Source of the DNA: Streptomyces halobius
GTDB lineage: Bacteria > Actinomycetota > Actinomycetes > Streptomycetales > Streptomycetaceae
Assembly (NCBI RefSeq): GCF_023277745.1
Contig: NZ_CP086322.1
Span: 1,426,001-1,490,000 of the forward strand
Direction: 5' to 3'
Length of the DNA stretch: 64,000 nucleotides
The position numbers and the translations under genes are program-made. How positions within the stretch are numbered: position 1 is the stretch's first letter; each line of letters opens with the position of its first letter. The notes beneath the pieces are model-generated. The model searched no databases and was not told the origin of the DNA. It saw nothing but the letters and a program-made list of their open reading frames with translations. Of this stretch, positions 1 to 8,319 are shown one piece after another.

Positions 1-98
1 GCTGGCTGACCGAGAACTGGGACTACAGGCGAGAGGAGGCGATCCCCGGTGGCGCTGAAGCTGAAGAGCAGGACGCCCGTGAAGTTCGAGCTGAGTGA
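1..98 (+). CDS. 3' end of an upstream small phage gene (partial)
   Basis: An open frame enters from the left edge and reads W-L-T-E-N-W-D-Y-R-R-E-E before stopping at 96-98. The composition is protein-like, but only 32 codons are visible and it overlaps the next gene by about 50 nt. It could be the tail of another gene of the rightward small-gene operon. No function is assigned. Confidence 0.35.
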   Translation, partial: WLTENWDYRREEAIPGGAEAEEQDAREVRAE

Positions 99-366
99 CG
101 ATCTGGTCGAGACGAGCGTAGTGCTCTCGGAGCAGGACTCCGAGGAGACGCTTGTGGCGAAATTGAAGCGGATCGTCGCCCTCGTGGAGGGCGAGCCGAG
201 GCCGGAGCCCGTGGGGGCTTCGCCGGACACTTGGCCCTACCCGAAAAGGCCAGAGCCTCAGGCTGAGGCTGTCACCACCAACGGCTGGAAGAGGTACGCC
301 AAGCCGGACCCGCCCGAGCGCTGGACGGGCGAGGTCGAGCTGATCGAGGACGGAGGTGAGGTGTGA
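49..366 (+). CDS. Hypothetical phage protein, 105 aa
   Basis: GTG start preceded by a strong AGGAGG at about 10 nt. The predicted product is a soluble acidic protein with a Pro-rich middle (residues about 50-75) and no membrane segment. It is translationally coupled to the next gene by a GTGA overlap. I do not recognise a family; the position at the end of a short rightward operon convergent with the virion genes gives no clear role. Confidence 0.6.
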   Translation: MALKLKSRTPVKFELSDDLVETSVVLSEQDSEETLVAKLKRIVALVEGEPRPEPVGASPDTWPYPKRPEPQAEAVTTNGWKRYAKPDPPERWTGEVELIEDGGEV

Positions 367-593
367 GCGCCCGGGACGACCTGATCAACATCTTTGAGGG
401 GCATCCCACCGAGGCCGATCACGAGAGCATCGGCGAGTTCATCGACGCCTACGCCCACGAGCTGGCGGAGAAGATCGCGGAGAAGATCAGGGCAGCGAAG
501 GTGCCCAACCCGGTCGGCGAGGCCGAGGAGCACGTGAACTACGTTCTGGACGATCTTGCAAACCGGATCGCCCCCGGAAGGGAGCAGGAATGA
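363..593 (+). CDS. Hypothetical phage protein, 76 aa
   Basis: GTG start overlaps the previous stop (GTGA), so translation is probably coupled. The product is a small acidic helical protein with an A-H-E-L-A-E-K-I-A-E-K-I helix and no membrane segment. It sits in the middle of a three-gene unit at 49-808. Function unknown. Confidence 0.65.
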   Translation: MSARDDLINIFEGHPTEADHESIGEFIDAYAHELAEKIAEKIRAAKVPNPVGEAEEHVNYVLDDLANRIAPGREQE

Positions 594-808
594 AGGACCG
601 TGAATGGTGGTGCGTCGCGGCCAAGGACGGGGCCAGGACGTACCCGGACGAGTTGGGGAACTACGAGTTCCCCAACATTGAGACCGCGGAAGCGGTGGTC
701 GCGAAGTTCGCCCCGACCGTCGACGGGCTGGTGCTCATGCGCGGCACCGTGAAGATCGTCAAGGTCTTCGAGCGCAGCATCACAATCACGGAGACCGTGG
801 TCTCCTAA
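590..808 (+). CDS. Hypothetical phage protein, 72 aa
   Basis: ATG overlaps the previous stop as ATGA. The product begins M-K-D-R-E-W-W-C and looks like a small alpha/beta protein. It is the last gene before the convergent hairpin region (916-1067) that separates this operon from the late genes. Function unknown. Confidence 0.65.
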   Translation: MKDREWWCVAAKDGARTYPDELGNYEFPNIETAEAVVAKFAPTVDGLVLMRGTVKIVKVFERSITITETVVS

Positions 809-915
809 ATCGGCCGACGGTGTGCCACCATGGGGGGCGTCGGCTTCCTCTCCAGGGGTCTTGGGGCTGATCCCCCCGCCGGACTGATCATCCGGAACAG
901 GGACCTCGAAGCCGC

Positions 916-951
916 CCCCGGCGGGCCCTCTCCCTTGGCTGCCCGCCGGGG
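916..951. terminator. GC-rich hairpin, putative terminator
   Basis: An 11-bp perfect stem (CCCCGGCGGGC with GCCCGCCGGGG) and 14-nt loop downstream of the rightward operon. No U tract. It may act with the stronger hairpin at 1030. Confidence 0.4.
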
Positions 952-1029
952 CCCCCAGCTCCCCGGTGCGCAGCGCCCGGGTGCTCCAGGATCGAACGCG
1001 CCGTGGAAACCCTGTCCACGCGGAGGATG

Positions 1030-1067
1030 AAGGAAAGCCCCTGAGTTGCGGTTCAGGGGCCTTCCTT
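1030..1067. terminator. Bidirectional terminator between convergent phage operons
   Basis: A long inverted repeat (AAGGAAAGCCCCTGA against TCAGGGGCCTTCCTT, loop about 8 nt) lies between the rightward small-gene operon ending at 808 and the leftward late operon ending at 1120. The A/T-rich outer stem gives U-rich tails in both directions, as expected of a shared terminator. Confidence 0.8.
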
Positions 1068-1119
1068 TGCCTGTCACCAAGGAAGGCGCTGCTGCCTGTT
1101 CTCAGAGGGGGCAGCCACC

Positions 1120-1377
1120 CTACTCTGTCCCGCTGACATCCTGCTGGGCCGCGCGCACCGCTGCCTTGATCCGGGCATCCAGCACACCGTTGGTGTTCTC
1201 GTGGATCTCGCCCAGGACCCGGTCCTGCTGCTTGAGGTGGCTCATCAGGAACGCCGCACCCAGGACGGGGCCCACCAGGGCCACGTATTCGGCGGTGGCC
1301 TGGTCCTTCAGGGCCAGCGCCACGTAGCCGACCACGGAGATGGCGAACACCGCCACCTGCACCATCTTGTCGTTCAT
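1120..1377 (-). CDS. Putative holin, 85 aa
   Basis: Small membrane protein with two hydrophobic segments (about residues 5-23 and 30-46) joined by a short loop, then a charged C-terminal tail. I chose the ATG at 1377, which has a GAAGGAA ribosome site; longer in-frame extensions are Arg/Gly-rich and non-coding in character. As the last gene of the late operon, after a peptidoglycan-binding-like gene, it fits a holin that lets the endolysin (21099-21992) reach the wall. Two-helix topology and position are the only evidence. Confidence 0.65.
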   Translation of the reverse strand: MNDKMVQVAVFAISVVGYVALALKDQATAEYVALVGPVLGAAFLMSHLKQQDRVLGEIHENTNGVLDARIKAAVRAAQQDVSGTE

Positions 1378-1379
1378 CT

Positions 1380-1613
1380 TTATTCCTTCAGAGACGGGGG
1401 CCGCAGACGGTCCAGACGCTCCGCTGTGGCCCGATCGAGGCATCCCGTGACCGGGAGTCCGAACACGTACTGGACGCCCCGCAGGCCGGCCTGTGTGGCC
1501 GCATCCATCTCGCCGGTGACGTCCAGGTTCAAGGCGCGCTGGGCCGTGCGTACGGCCTCGCGCTCGGCCTCGCTGACCGGGCGGAAGATGTCCCGCGGCA
1601 GCCACTCACTCAT
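1380..1613 (-). CDS. Small peptidoglycan-binding-like protein, 77 aa
   Basis: The sequence follows the PG_binding_1 pattern: A-Q-R-A-L-N-L then T-G-E-M-D-A-A-T-Q, and a second L-P-V-T-G-C-L-D-R-A-T. The ATG overlaps the stop of the upstream 636-aa gene as ATGA, so coupled translation is likely. It has no catalytic domain. It may help target lysis or adsorption to the wall; that is inference from fold pattern and from its position next to the holin-like gene. Confidence 0.6.
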   Translation of the reverse strand: MSEWLPRDIFRPVSEAEREAVRTAQRALNLDVTGEMDAATQAGLRGVQYVFGLPVTGCLDRATAERLDRLRPPSLKE

Positions 1614-3520
1614 GCCGTGATCACATCCGCGATGGTCCGCAGCTTCACGTACAGGTAGCCGCCGTAGTTGGTGCCGTTCAGGCCCGGATTCGCCTTCTGT
1701 TCGAACTGGTATTCGTCGATCAGGACGAGATAGGACAGGCCGTTGTAGAGATCCTGGAACTGCACGGCGTCCCCGGCCTGAGCCAGCTCCTCGAAGCCCT
1801 CCAGGCGGGCCCTGGTGCGACCCTCGAAGCCCACCAACTGGCCATGGACGTCCTTCTCCTTGTCGAAGCAGGCCAGCGGGATCGTGAAGATCCGCTGCTT
1901 GACCTCGCCCGGCAGGGCCTTGAACTGCCAGCCGTTGACCTCCGGACCGGTGGCCGTATCCACCGTGGACCGATTGAAGGTCAGCTTGAGCTGGATCCAT
2001 TCCACGGCCGTGGCCGGCGACTGGAGGAGCACATTCTCGATCTGGGCGGAGCCGCCCTGAGAGATCGTGATAACGGACGTCTCGCCCCCGCCGGGGTCGA
2101 TGATGCTCGCCGTGAGCGAACCCGCCAGGTCGTCCGGCGTCTTCACGCTCAAGAACTTGAAGATCTTCTTGATCAGCGTGTTGTAACGCACGCGACCCGT
2201 GGTGAAGGTACCGCTGGTCTCCAGCTCACCGGCACTCTCCAGGTACGAGCCGGAGGCACGCACGGTGAAGACCATCCGGTCGGAGTTGCCGAAGTTGGTG
2301 ACCGAGTCGACCTCGCCGGAGACGCCGGACTGGAGGTCGGTGGCGTAGGCGAAGCGGATGCCCGGAGTGACATCCCCGGTCTGGATCGGCTGGCCGAGGT
2401 CGACCCGGTACAGACCGCTGCTGCCGTCGATGGAGTTCTCGGCAGCCACGAAGAAGAACCGGTCAAAGGCCGCGATGGAGCGGACGGGCCCCTCGGTGGC
2501 GAACAGCAGCGGGCCGTACGCGATGTCGCCGTTGTCGTCGATCTGGCCGACACGGAACCCTCTGTTCGTGCCGATGCCCACGAAGGTGCCGAGGTAGCCC
2601 AGCAGGCTGTGCACGACCTCGCCATGCGGCAGCTGGGCAGTGAGCACGCCACCGGTGGTGAGCGTCGGCACGTCGCCGGTGGCGTCCAGCTCGAACTTGT
2701 AGATGGAGGACTGCGAGCCGGCAAAGCCGCTCGCATAGATGGCGTTGGTGCCCTCGGCGAAGTCCGTCCATGTCCAGGCAGAGTTCAGATGGGTGAAGCG
2801 CAGGGTCTTCACCCCGGCTGCGTCCGCCTCATAGACCTGATGGTCCAGGGCGATCATGATGCGGCCCTTGACCCAGCGCACCAGGGCGTTCGTAGTGCCT
2901 GTAGCCGTCCAGGCGGCACCATTACCCGTACCTGCGCCCTTGTAGACGTTGTTCAGGTCGGCGACGTAGTAGTTCGTGCCGTCGCTCGCCAGGGACCGGA
3001 TCGTCTCCACGCCGCCCCACGTGATGGTCGTGCCATCCGAGGACTTCAGGGTCGTGGCGACGCCCGACCAGTAGCTGTCGGTCCCGGCGTTGTCCCAGCC
3101 GAGCACGAAGTGCGGGTTGACGGTGGCATCGGCGATGTCCACTGCCGTGGAGCGCAGCATCGTGAGCGAGCCGTTGACCCACGGGTTCACGCCGACGGAT
3201 TCGCCGAACCGGATGGCGAACTCGTTGCTGACGTCCGGGTCCTGGTAGAGCAGGCCGGCGCCGCCCACGAAGGTCGACTGCGACCTCAGCCACCAGTCGG
3301 CGAGCGACTGCTCGCCTGGATTGCGCGAGTTGTCGAACTGCTCCCTTTGGGTCTGCGCCAGCTCGCGCGTCATCGGACGCTCGTCGCTGATGGCAGTCAG
3401 GAACGGGATGCCGCCAATGGCGACGTCATAGCGGACGTCCTTCAGGGCGTAGGTGGCAGCACCGGCGACCGTTCGCCCCGAGAAGGGGAACGGGAGCCGG
3501 GTGACGATGCTGCCTGCCAT
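1610..3520 (-). CDS. Large minor tail / virion structural protein, 636 aa
   Basis: The sequence is rich in beta-strand patterns with repeated T/G/D turns, a beta-propeller-like middle (about residues 100-400) and a beta-sandwich-like C-terminal third. No enzyme motif is visible. It is immediately downstream of the tail-fibre gene, with 9 nt between them, in the distal late operon, where receptor-binding and tail-tip proteins usually lie. A minor tail role is inferred from position and composition. Confidence 0.6.
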   Translation of the reverse strand: MAGSIVTRLPFPFSGRTVAGAATYALKDVRYDVAIGGIPFLTAISDERPMTRELAQTQREQFDNSRNPGEQSLADWWLRSQSTFVGGAGLLYQDPDVSNEFAIRFGESVGVNPWVNGSLTMLRSTAVDIADATVNPHFVLGWDNAGTDSYWSGVATTLKSSDGTTITWGGVETIRSLASDGTNYYVADLNNVYKGAGTGNGAAWTATGTTNALVRWVKGRIMIALDHQVYEADAAGVKTLRFTHLNSAWTWTDFAEGTNAIYASGFAGSQSSIYKFELDATGDVPTLTTGGVLTAQLPHGEVVHSLLGYLGTFVGIGTNRGFRVGQIDDNGDIAYGPLLFATEGPVRSIAAFDRFFFVAAENSIDGSSGLYRVDLGQPIQTGDVTPGIRFAYATDLQSGVSGEVDSVTNFGNSDRMVFTVRASGSYLESAGELETSGTFTTGRVRYNTLIKKIFKFLSVKTPDDLAGSLTASIIDPGGGETSVITISQGGSAQIENVLLQSPATAVEWIQLKLTFNRSTVDTATGPEVNGWQFKALPGEVKQRIFTIPLACFDKEKDVHGQLVGFEGRTRARLEGFEELAQAGDAVQFQDLYNGLSYLVLIDEYQFEQKANPGLNGTNYGGYLYVKLRTIADVITA

Positions 3521-3529
3521 ATCAGCTCC

Positions 3530-4744
3530 TCACTCCGTGTCGGAGATCGCAATCCAGTCGAAGTTGGTGGCTGCATCGGTGTCACGCCAGCAGTTGATCG
3601 TGAAGCCGGTGGCGGACTCCCCCGCGATGGCCCAACGGATATTGGAGTTGTTCAGGTCCGTGCTCACGCTGTTCGGCGTGGCAGTGATCCGAGGCGTCCC
3701 GGCCATGGCGGTGGTGAACGTCACGGCCACAGAGGTCTGAGCCGGGGATGCACCTGGAGTTGGGGTCTGGGCCCGCCCGGCACGCATGTTGGCGGCCAGG
3801 AACGTGTCGTCAGTCTTGAGGGTGTTGGCCGCGGAGCGATAGAGGTTGGTGTCGACGGTATTCGTGCCATCGCCCCAAAACGTCTTACCGTCGGCGTTGA
3901 CGAGCAGCCGCGAGGCGGCGTCACCGACCAGGCGCACCGAGACGGCGTTGTCGCCAACAACGGACCGGTAGACGCGGAAAAGGTCATTGGTCGCCAGCAC
4001 ATCGACGGCGTCCCGGAACAGCTCGACATCTTGAGGGTTAGTGCCATCACCCCAGAGCACCTTGCCGTCGGCGGCTATCAACAGCCGGGAGGCTACGTCA
4101 CCTGTAACACGGACCGAATGCGCGTTCTCGCCAACAGCAGACCGGAAGACGCGAAAGGTGTCCTTGGTGGCCAGCACATCGACGTCATTCCGGAACAGCT
4201 CGACATCGACAGGATTGGTGCCGTCCCCCCAGGCGGTCCCGCCGTCAGCGATTACCGCGTACCGCGGATTGGCATCTCCCGCGACCCGACCACGAATGAT
4301 CGCGTTGCCCACCGCTCCACCCTCGAACTCCGGGGAGTCGTTGAAGAGGATGTTCGAGGTGAAGGTCTTGCTGGAGATGGTCTGAGTGTCGGAGGTGCCC
4401 ACAATGTCGCCGGTCAGGCCATGCACGGCCCCGGTGGCATCCTCATGGGTGCGGAAATCCGTCGCGTCCTGCGCGTTGTAGACGTGCCGCACCACAGCGC
4501 CCAGACTGTGGCTCTGGGCGCTGGTGCCGCCGAAGGCGCGCTCGATCGTCAGCGTGGTGCCGGAGGCGGCGGTGACCTTCACCAGCTCCTCGGTGGTCCC
4601 CTCCCAGTCCACGGCGAGGATGTAGGGGAAGGACGCCGGGAATCCGGTGGTGGCGTCCACCGTCATGCTTGTGGCGCTGTTGGAGATGGAGCCGGACAGG
4701 GCCGTCTCGACGGCCGTGTTGCTGTAGAAGAACGCGTTGGCCAT
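3530..4744 (-). CDS. Tail fibre with tandem 59-residue modules, 404 aa
   Basis: ATG at 4744 overlaps the upstream stop (TGATG). The N-terminus (M-A-N-A-F-F-Y-S-N-T) has the beta-rich attachment look of phage fibre proteins. The middle carries modules that each begin W-G-D-G-T-N and recur exactly every 177 bp (from about 4231, 4054 and 3877; the last is partial), with a shared R-V-F/Y-R-S-x-V-G core. The C-terminal ~75 residues (T-P-R-I-T-A-T-P-N-S) resemble a lectin-like fibre tip. It probably mediates host recognition. Confidence 0.75.
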   Translation of the reverse strand: MANAFFYSNTAVETALSGSISNSATSMTVDATTGFPASFPYILAVDWEGTTEELVKVTAASGTTLTIERAFGGTSAQSHSLGAVVRHVYNAQDATDFRTHEDATGAVHGLTGDIVGTSDTQTISSKTFTSNILFNDSPEFEGGAVGNAIIRGRVAGDANPRYAVIADGGTAWGDGTNPVDVELFRNDVDVLATKDTFRVFRSAVGENAHSVRVTGDVASRLLIAADGKVLWGDGTNPQDVELFRDAVDVLATNDLFRVYRSVVGDNAVSVRLVGDAASRLLVNADGKTFWGDGTNTVDTNLYRSAANTLKTDDTFLAANMRAGRAQTPTPGASPAQTSVAVTFTTAMAGTPRITATPNSVSTDLNNSNIRWAIAGESATGFTINCWRDTDAATNFDWIAISDTE

Positions 4745-5652
4745 CAGGACCCCTGGAAGGTCGCGAAGTTCGGAATGTCGTGGAACATGCGCCGCCGCTC
4801 CTCCTCCAGGCGCTGGTAGTACAGCGCCTGGTAGTACTGGGCCGTCTTGACCGCCGACTGCGGCGGCACCAGAACCGCCCGCTCGGTGGCCTCGATGGCC
4901 TGCTGCTGGAGCCGGGCCGACTCGGCCGCGGGCAGCAGGCGGGCGCAGGTGCCCCACACCACGACATCGCTGACCCGGTCCGGGAAGCCGGTCACGGTCG
5001 CGAAGTCGTCAGCTCCGGCGCTGAGCACGGTCGGCTCCTTGGCGTAGACGACCCGGACCTTCTGGCCTGGGACCACGCCGTCGAGCTGTTGAAGGCTCTT
5101 GCCGGTAGGGAAGTCGCTCGTGGCGGCCCTGGGGTTGAACCGCCAGTTCGGCAGCGGCTGCCAGACCTTGGTCGGGCCGATCAGCTCGCCGGTGACGTAC
5201 CAGACGTCCGCCACGTCGGCGGGCAGTTCGTACTCGAACTGCACCGCGACCCGCGTCAGTTCGGTGGTGTCGAAGACGACCAGATCCGGATACAGGGCCA
5301 GGATCGTGTCGTTGATGGCCTCCTTGACCCGCGCCCGGGGATAGGCCGGCGAGGAGGTCACCAGAGAGTTCACGGCGTGCGCCGCGGCCGTGGTGCCCTC
5401 CGCTCCGCGGCCGTTGGCCAGGCCCATCACCGAGACCACGCCCGTGGTCCGGTCGAAGGTCTTGACCAGGATCAGCTCATCGTCGATCTCCACCAGGCCA
5501 CGGCTGAGGTTGTCCACCGTGTCGGTGTCCACCGTGAACGAGGTGTCGCCGGAGGTCATGGCAACAGCCAGCTCACCAAGGGCCTCCTGGTCCTTGGTGT
5601 AGCCCCGGAGCTGCTGACGCACGCGCGTGACGAGTTGATCGAAAGTAGGCAT
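4744..5652 (-). CDS. Head-tail connector / tail structural protein, 302 aa
   Basis: A 302-aa protein with a helical N-terminus, a beta-rich domain (about residues 30-100) and a strongly helical Gln/Tyr/Arg-rich C-terminus (Y-Y-Q-R-L-E-E-E-R-R-R-M). That layout is common for phage adaptor or connector proteins. It lies between the small post-capsid genes and the tail fibre. No enzymatic motif. Connector function is inferred mainly from position. Confidence 0.6.
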   Translation of the reverse strand: MPTFDQLVTRVRQQLRGYTKDQEALGELAVAMTSGDTSFTVDTDTVDNLSRGLVEIDDELILVKTFDRTTGVVSVMGLANGRGAEGTTAAAHAVNSLVTSSPAYPRARVKEAINDTILALYPDLVVFDTTELTRVAVQFEYELPADVADVWYVTGELIGPTKVWQPLPNWRFNPRAATSDFPTGKSLQQLDGVVPGQKVRVVYAKEPTVLSAGADDFATVTGFPDRVSDVVVWGTCARLLPAAESARLQQQAIEATERAVLVPPQSAVKTAQYYQALYYQRLEEERRRMFHDIPNFATFQGS

Positions 5653-5653
5653 G

Positions 5654-5827
5654 TCAGGCCGCCAGGACTACGGCGGTAACGGTCGGGGAGCCCGTTACGC
5701 GCACGTCCCGGGCGTAGAGACGAGCGCCGGTGACGTCGCGCGAGGTGCCCGCGCCTATTCCGGTGGCTGCATTGAGGGAGGCGAAAAGAGTGCCCGTTGG
5801 CACCGTTGCAACTTCCTGAGAAGCCAT
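5654..5827 (-). CDS. Small virion-operon protein, 57 aa
   Basis: ATG at 5827 overlaps the stop of the upstream gene (TGATG), and the frame ends 1 nt before the start of the 302-aa gene. The product starts M-A-S-Q-E-V-A-T-V-P and is a small beta-type Thr/Val/Ala-rich protein. Overlap at one end and tight spacing at the other support it as a real gene. Function unknown. Confidence 0.65.
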   Translation of the reverse strand: MASQEVATVPTGTLFASLNAATGIGAGTSRDVTGARLYARDVRVTGSPTVTAVVLAA

Positions 5828-6108
5828 CACGCCTCCAGCGGTTCGGCCTTGGAGAAGTCACGGCCGTAGGCGGCCCCGGCTTCATCCGAGAGGCGCCTGG
5901 CCTCTTCGATCTTGCGCATCCGGGTCCCGCCGGGCCGGATGCCTTCCTTGCGCGCCTTGCGGTACGCCTCCAGCTCGCCGTCCCACTTCTTCTGGGCGGT
6001 GGCGTCGCCGCCACCGATGCCGCAGTAGGCGACGCGCAGGTGCGCGGCGCGGGCGCATTCGCCCCAGGTCCGGTGACTACCGGGTGCGGGGCAGCCAGTT
6101 CGGCACAC
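5827..6108 (-). CDS. Small late-operon protein, 93 aa
   Basis: GTG start with GGAG about 7 nt upstream, overlapping the end of the previous gene by 32 nt. The C-terminal half is helical and charged (A-Q-K-K-W-D-G-E-L-E-A-Y-R-K-A-R). It contains three or four Cys in the first 30 residues but no clear zinc motif. Function unknown. Confidence 0.6.
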   Translation of the reverse strand: MCRTGCPAPGSHRTWGECARAAHLRVAYCGIGGGDATAQKKWDGELEAYRKARKEGIRPGGTRMRKIEEARRLSDEAGAAYGRDFSKAEPLEA

Positions 6109-6238
6109 GGTGGAACTCCTGCTCCTGCTTGCCCTCGGCGCGCGAGGGCAGGACGGCGGAGCGCTTGAGGATCTCCGCCTCGTCCTGGTTGGTCAGCTGC
6201 TTGTTGCCGGCGCCGCCGGTCGGCTCGGGGTTCTTCAT
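6077..6238 (-). CDS. Small charged late-operon protein, 53 aa
   Basis: ATG at 6238 overlaps the stop of the 28-codon gene upstream (ATGA). It begins M-K-N-P-E-P-T-G-G-A and ends H-R-V-P-N-W-L-P-R-T-R. Highly charged and probably disordered. Supported by coupled spacing; function unknown. Confidence 0.55.
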   Translation of the reverse strand: MKNPEPTGGAGNKQLTNQDEAEILKRSAVLPSRAEGKQEQEFHRVPNWLPRTR

Positions 6239-6321
6239 CGGTAGCCACCGCCCTTGGGCTTGGCGGGCTTCTTCTTGGCCATGGCCTTCTCCTCGGCCTT
6301 GCTGTAGGGCTTGCCAGGCAT
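6235..6321 (-). CDS. Lys-rich 28-aa peptide
   Basis: A short frame (M-P-G-K-P-Y-S-K-A-E-E-K) ending in a Lys/Pro/Gly-rich tail. It overlaps its neighbours at both ends (TGATG upstream, ATGA downstream), which is the main reason to accept so short a gene. The composition suggests nucleic-acid or capsid-interior contact, but this is a guess. Confidence 0.5.
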   Translation of the reverse strand: MPGKPYSKAEEKAMAKKKPAKPKGGGYR

Positions 6322-6605
6322 CAGGTGATCTCCTCGAAGTTGGCTTCGGTGACGCCGATGTCCGCCTCAACCAGCGCGTCCTTGGTGGCCTGAGAGACCA
6401 CGTACTCATGGCCGCCCATGTAGACGACGTCTGCCGTGTCGATCTCGCCGCCGACGCCCTGAGTGGGGAAACGGACGGCGGTGTAGACGCCGCCGTTGTT
6501 CAGGATCGTGATCCCCCGATCCAGGGTGACTCGGACGAACAGGGGGTCCCCCCACGACGCCGGACCTTCGGCGACGGCCGGCGTCGTGAAGAGGAAGTCA
6601 GCCAC
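6321..6605 (-). CDS. Post-capsid structural protein, 94 aa
   Basis: GTG at 6605, just after the capsid stop, begins M-A-D-F-L-F-T-T-P-A. It is a beta-rich small protein (F-V-R-V-T-L-D-R-G-I-T, V-V-Y-M-G-G-H-E-Y-V-V) without catalytic motifs. Its position right after the major capsid gene suits a decoration, head-completion or tail-fibre-base protein. Confidence 0.6.
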   Translation of the reverse strand: MADFLFTTPAVAEGPASWGDPLFVRVTLDRGITILNNGGVYTAVRFPTQGVGGEIDTADVVYMGGHEYVVSQATKDALVEADIGVTEANFEEIT

Positions 6606-6607
6606 GA

Positions 6608-7579
6608 TCAGGCGCTGTCGATCGTGCTGGTGGTCTCGACGCGGATCAGCGCTTCCTCGCGGTAGCGCTTCCAACCGGCCACGCCATACCAGCCCAGTGG
6701 CCGGAACCGAGCCAGCTTGTCGACCACGGGACCGGCCACGACGTGGAACTCCTCGCCGACGGCCTCAGCCAACGCCTGCTGGCCGCAGAAGTAGCTGCGG
6801 AAGCGCCGCACGGTGTTGTCGCCGGTGCCAGCATCGACGGCGTTGAAGCAACGCGGGGACTCGATGTAGAACGCGCCCTCGTAGACGCCGAGCTCACCGG
6901 CCCAGATGTTCCCGACTGCCGAGTAGTTGTGCGGCTCACGCCACCCCGCAGCGCCAGTCTCCGCACGAAGGTCGTGCGAGACCTCCGGGTGAATGGCACA
7001 GCCGTACAGATAGTCACGCTTGGGCACCGCCAGCTGCGTCCGCAGCTTCGCCACGGCCAGGCGAGCGATGGACGAGTCGAAGTCGTCGGTGGCCGTCATC
7101 GAGGTGGCCAGCGTGGCGCCGTCGGAGTTGGTGATGTAACTGACCGTGCCGCCGAGCTTTTGGATCAGGTTCGACCCGCCGCGGATCTCGGTCTGCACCA
7201 CTGTGTCGATGGAGGTCGCCGCGTTGTAGGCGATCATGTTCGCAATCGCCGGGTCGACGTCGGTCAGGGAGAACAGCTGGAGCTTCCGGGTGCGGAGCAC
7301 CGGGTTGCCGTACTCGTTCAGCACGATGCTGACCGTGGTCGGGTTGCCGATGGCGACCGCGTCCGGGTCGACGGTCTCGGTGAGCGTCGCGGTCTGCTCG
7401 TCGAGATCGACGAAGATCTCCAGCGTGACCGTGGAGCCGGGCGACGTCATGTCGACCGGTCGCTTGTCCGCGAAGGCGCGGAACAGGGGCTGGGAGCGAA
7501 GCTCGAACTCGAAGCGCTTGTCGTATGCCGTCTGGACGGCATTGGACATCGCTGCAATGTCGGTAAAGCTATTAACCAT
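6608..7579 (-). CDS. Major capsid protein, 323 aa
   Basis: A 323-aa protein of the size and pattern of HK97-fold capsid proteins. It has an amphipathic N-terminus, R-P-V-D-M-T-S-P-G-S-T then a long extended segment, a central helix (S-S-I-A-R-L-A-V-A-K-L-R), and a C-terminal D-K-L-A-R-F-R-P-L-G-W-Y-G strand seen in phage coat proteins. It directly follows the scaffold-like gene and precedes head-completion-type genes, the canonical order. An N4-gp56-like capsid subfamily is possible. Confidence 0.85.
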   Translation of the reverse strand: MVNSFTDIAAMSNAVQTAYDKRFEFELRSQPLFRAFADKRPVDMTSPGSTVTLEIFVDLDEQTATLTETVDPDAVAIGNPTTVSIVLNEYGNPVLRTRKLQLFSLTDVDPAIANMIAYNAATSIDTVVQTEIRGGSNLIQKLGGTVSYITNSDGATLATSMTATDDFDSSIARLAVAKLRTQLAVPKRDYLYGCAIHPEVSHDLRAETGAAGWREPHNYSAVGNIWAGELGVYEGAFYIESPRCFNAVDAGTGDNTVRRFRSYFCGQQALAEAVGEEFHVVAGPVVDKLARFRPLGWYGVAGWKRYREEALIRVETTSTIDSA

Positions 7580-7635
7580 GGCCTCTCACCCCCCTATGCG
7601 GGGATGCCGAAGGGATCGGGGGAGAGGGTGAGGAC

Positions 7636-8178
7636 TCAGCGGTTCCAGTCGTACCGGTTTCCGTTGGCCGCCATGATCTTGGCGAACTCGTCAGGACCCG
7701 CCTGCTTCAGGCGGTTCACCAGCTCGACTTCGGTCCCCTGCGGAGCCGCGGCACCCGAGGTACCGGCTTCCTGCATGAGCCGCATCTGTTCCTGACCCTC
7801 AGCCGGAACGGTTGAGGCCGGAGGACCCTGCGGAGGCTGCTCCTCGCCATTGCCTGCGCCACCCTCGCTGGGGGCGGACGGCAGCTTGGCCAGCGCATCG
7901 CCGTGGACCTTCAGCCAGTCGTCCAGCTGCTCGGGCTCGCCCTGGTACAGCGTCGCTGCGCCGGGGGCGTAACCCTTGGCCTTGAACTGTTCGACCAGCG
8001 CGTTCTGGCGATCCTTGGACCGGAGGGCTTTCAGCTCCTCCTCCATGGACTTCATCTGCTTGGAGGCGTTGGCCATGTAGTCGCGGAACCACTTGGGTCC
8101 CTGCTGCTGGGCCTGCTGCTCCTCAGACGCCGAGCTATCGCCCGGGTCGCCGTAATAGCCGAGGTCGTACTCGCTCAC
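7636..8178 (-). CDS. Putative scaffolding protein, 180 aa
   Basis: I chose GTG at 8178 because GGGAG lies 6 nt upstream and the sequence before it is non-coding in style. The product is acidic, Gln/Glu-rich, with a charged coiled-coil-like helix (about residues 35-75, M-K-S-M-E-E-E-L-K-A-L-R) and a disordered Pro/Gly/Glu middle. That profile and the position immediately upstream of the capsid gene are typical of scaffolds. No protease domain is present. Confidence 0.75.
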   Translation of the reverse strand: MSEYDLGYYGDPGDSSASEEQQAQQQGPKWFRDYMANASKQMKSMEEELKALRSKDRQNALVEQFKAKGYAPGAATLYQGEPEQLDDWLKVHGDALAKLPSAPSEGGAGNGEEQPPQGPPASTVPAEGQEQMRLMQEAGTSGAAAPQGTEVELVNRLKQAGPDEFAKIMAANGNRYDWNR

Positions 8179-8319
8179 TGCCACTCCCGTATCTCTTCGC
8201 GGCCAGCTCACCCGCCGGGGACTCGGGTTCGCGCTCCACTGCCGGACTTCGCCTGAGATGGGGCCGGTCGGTCCATCTGGAGCGGAATGTACTTCCACTT
8301 GTCCAAAATGGCGAATTTA

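Noticed and set aside
1844..4819. A 991-codon open frame on the plus strand
   Set aside because: It is antisense to the minor tail and tail-fibre genes and has the Arg/Val/Gly/Asp-rich composition typical of GC-rich shadow frames.
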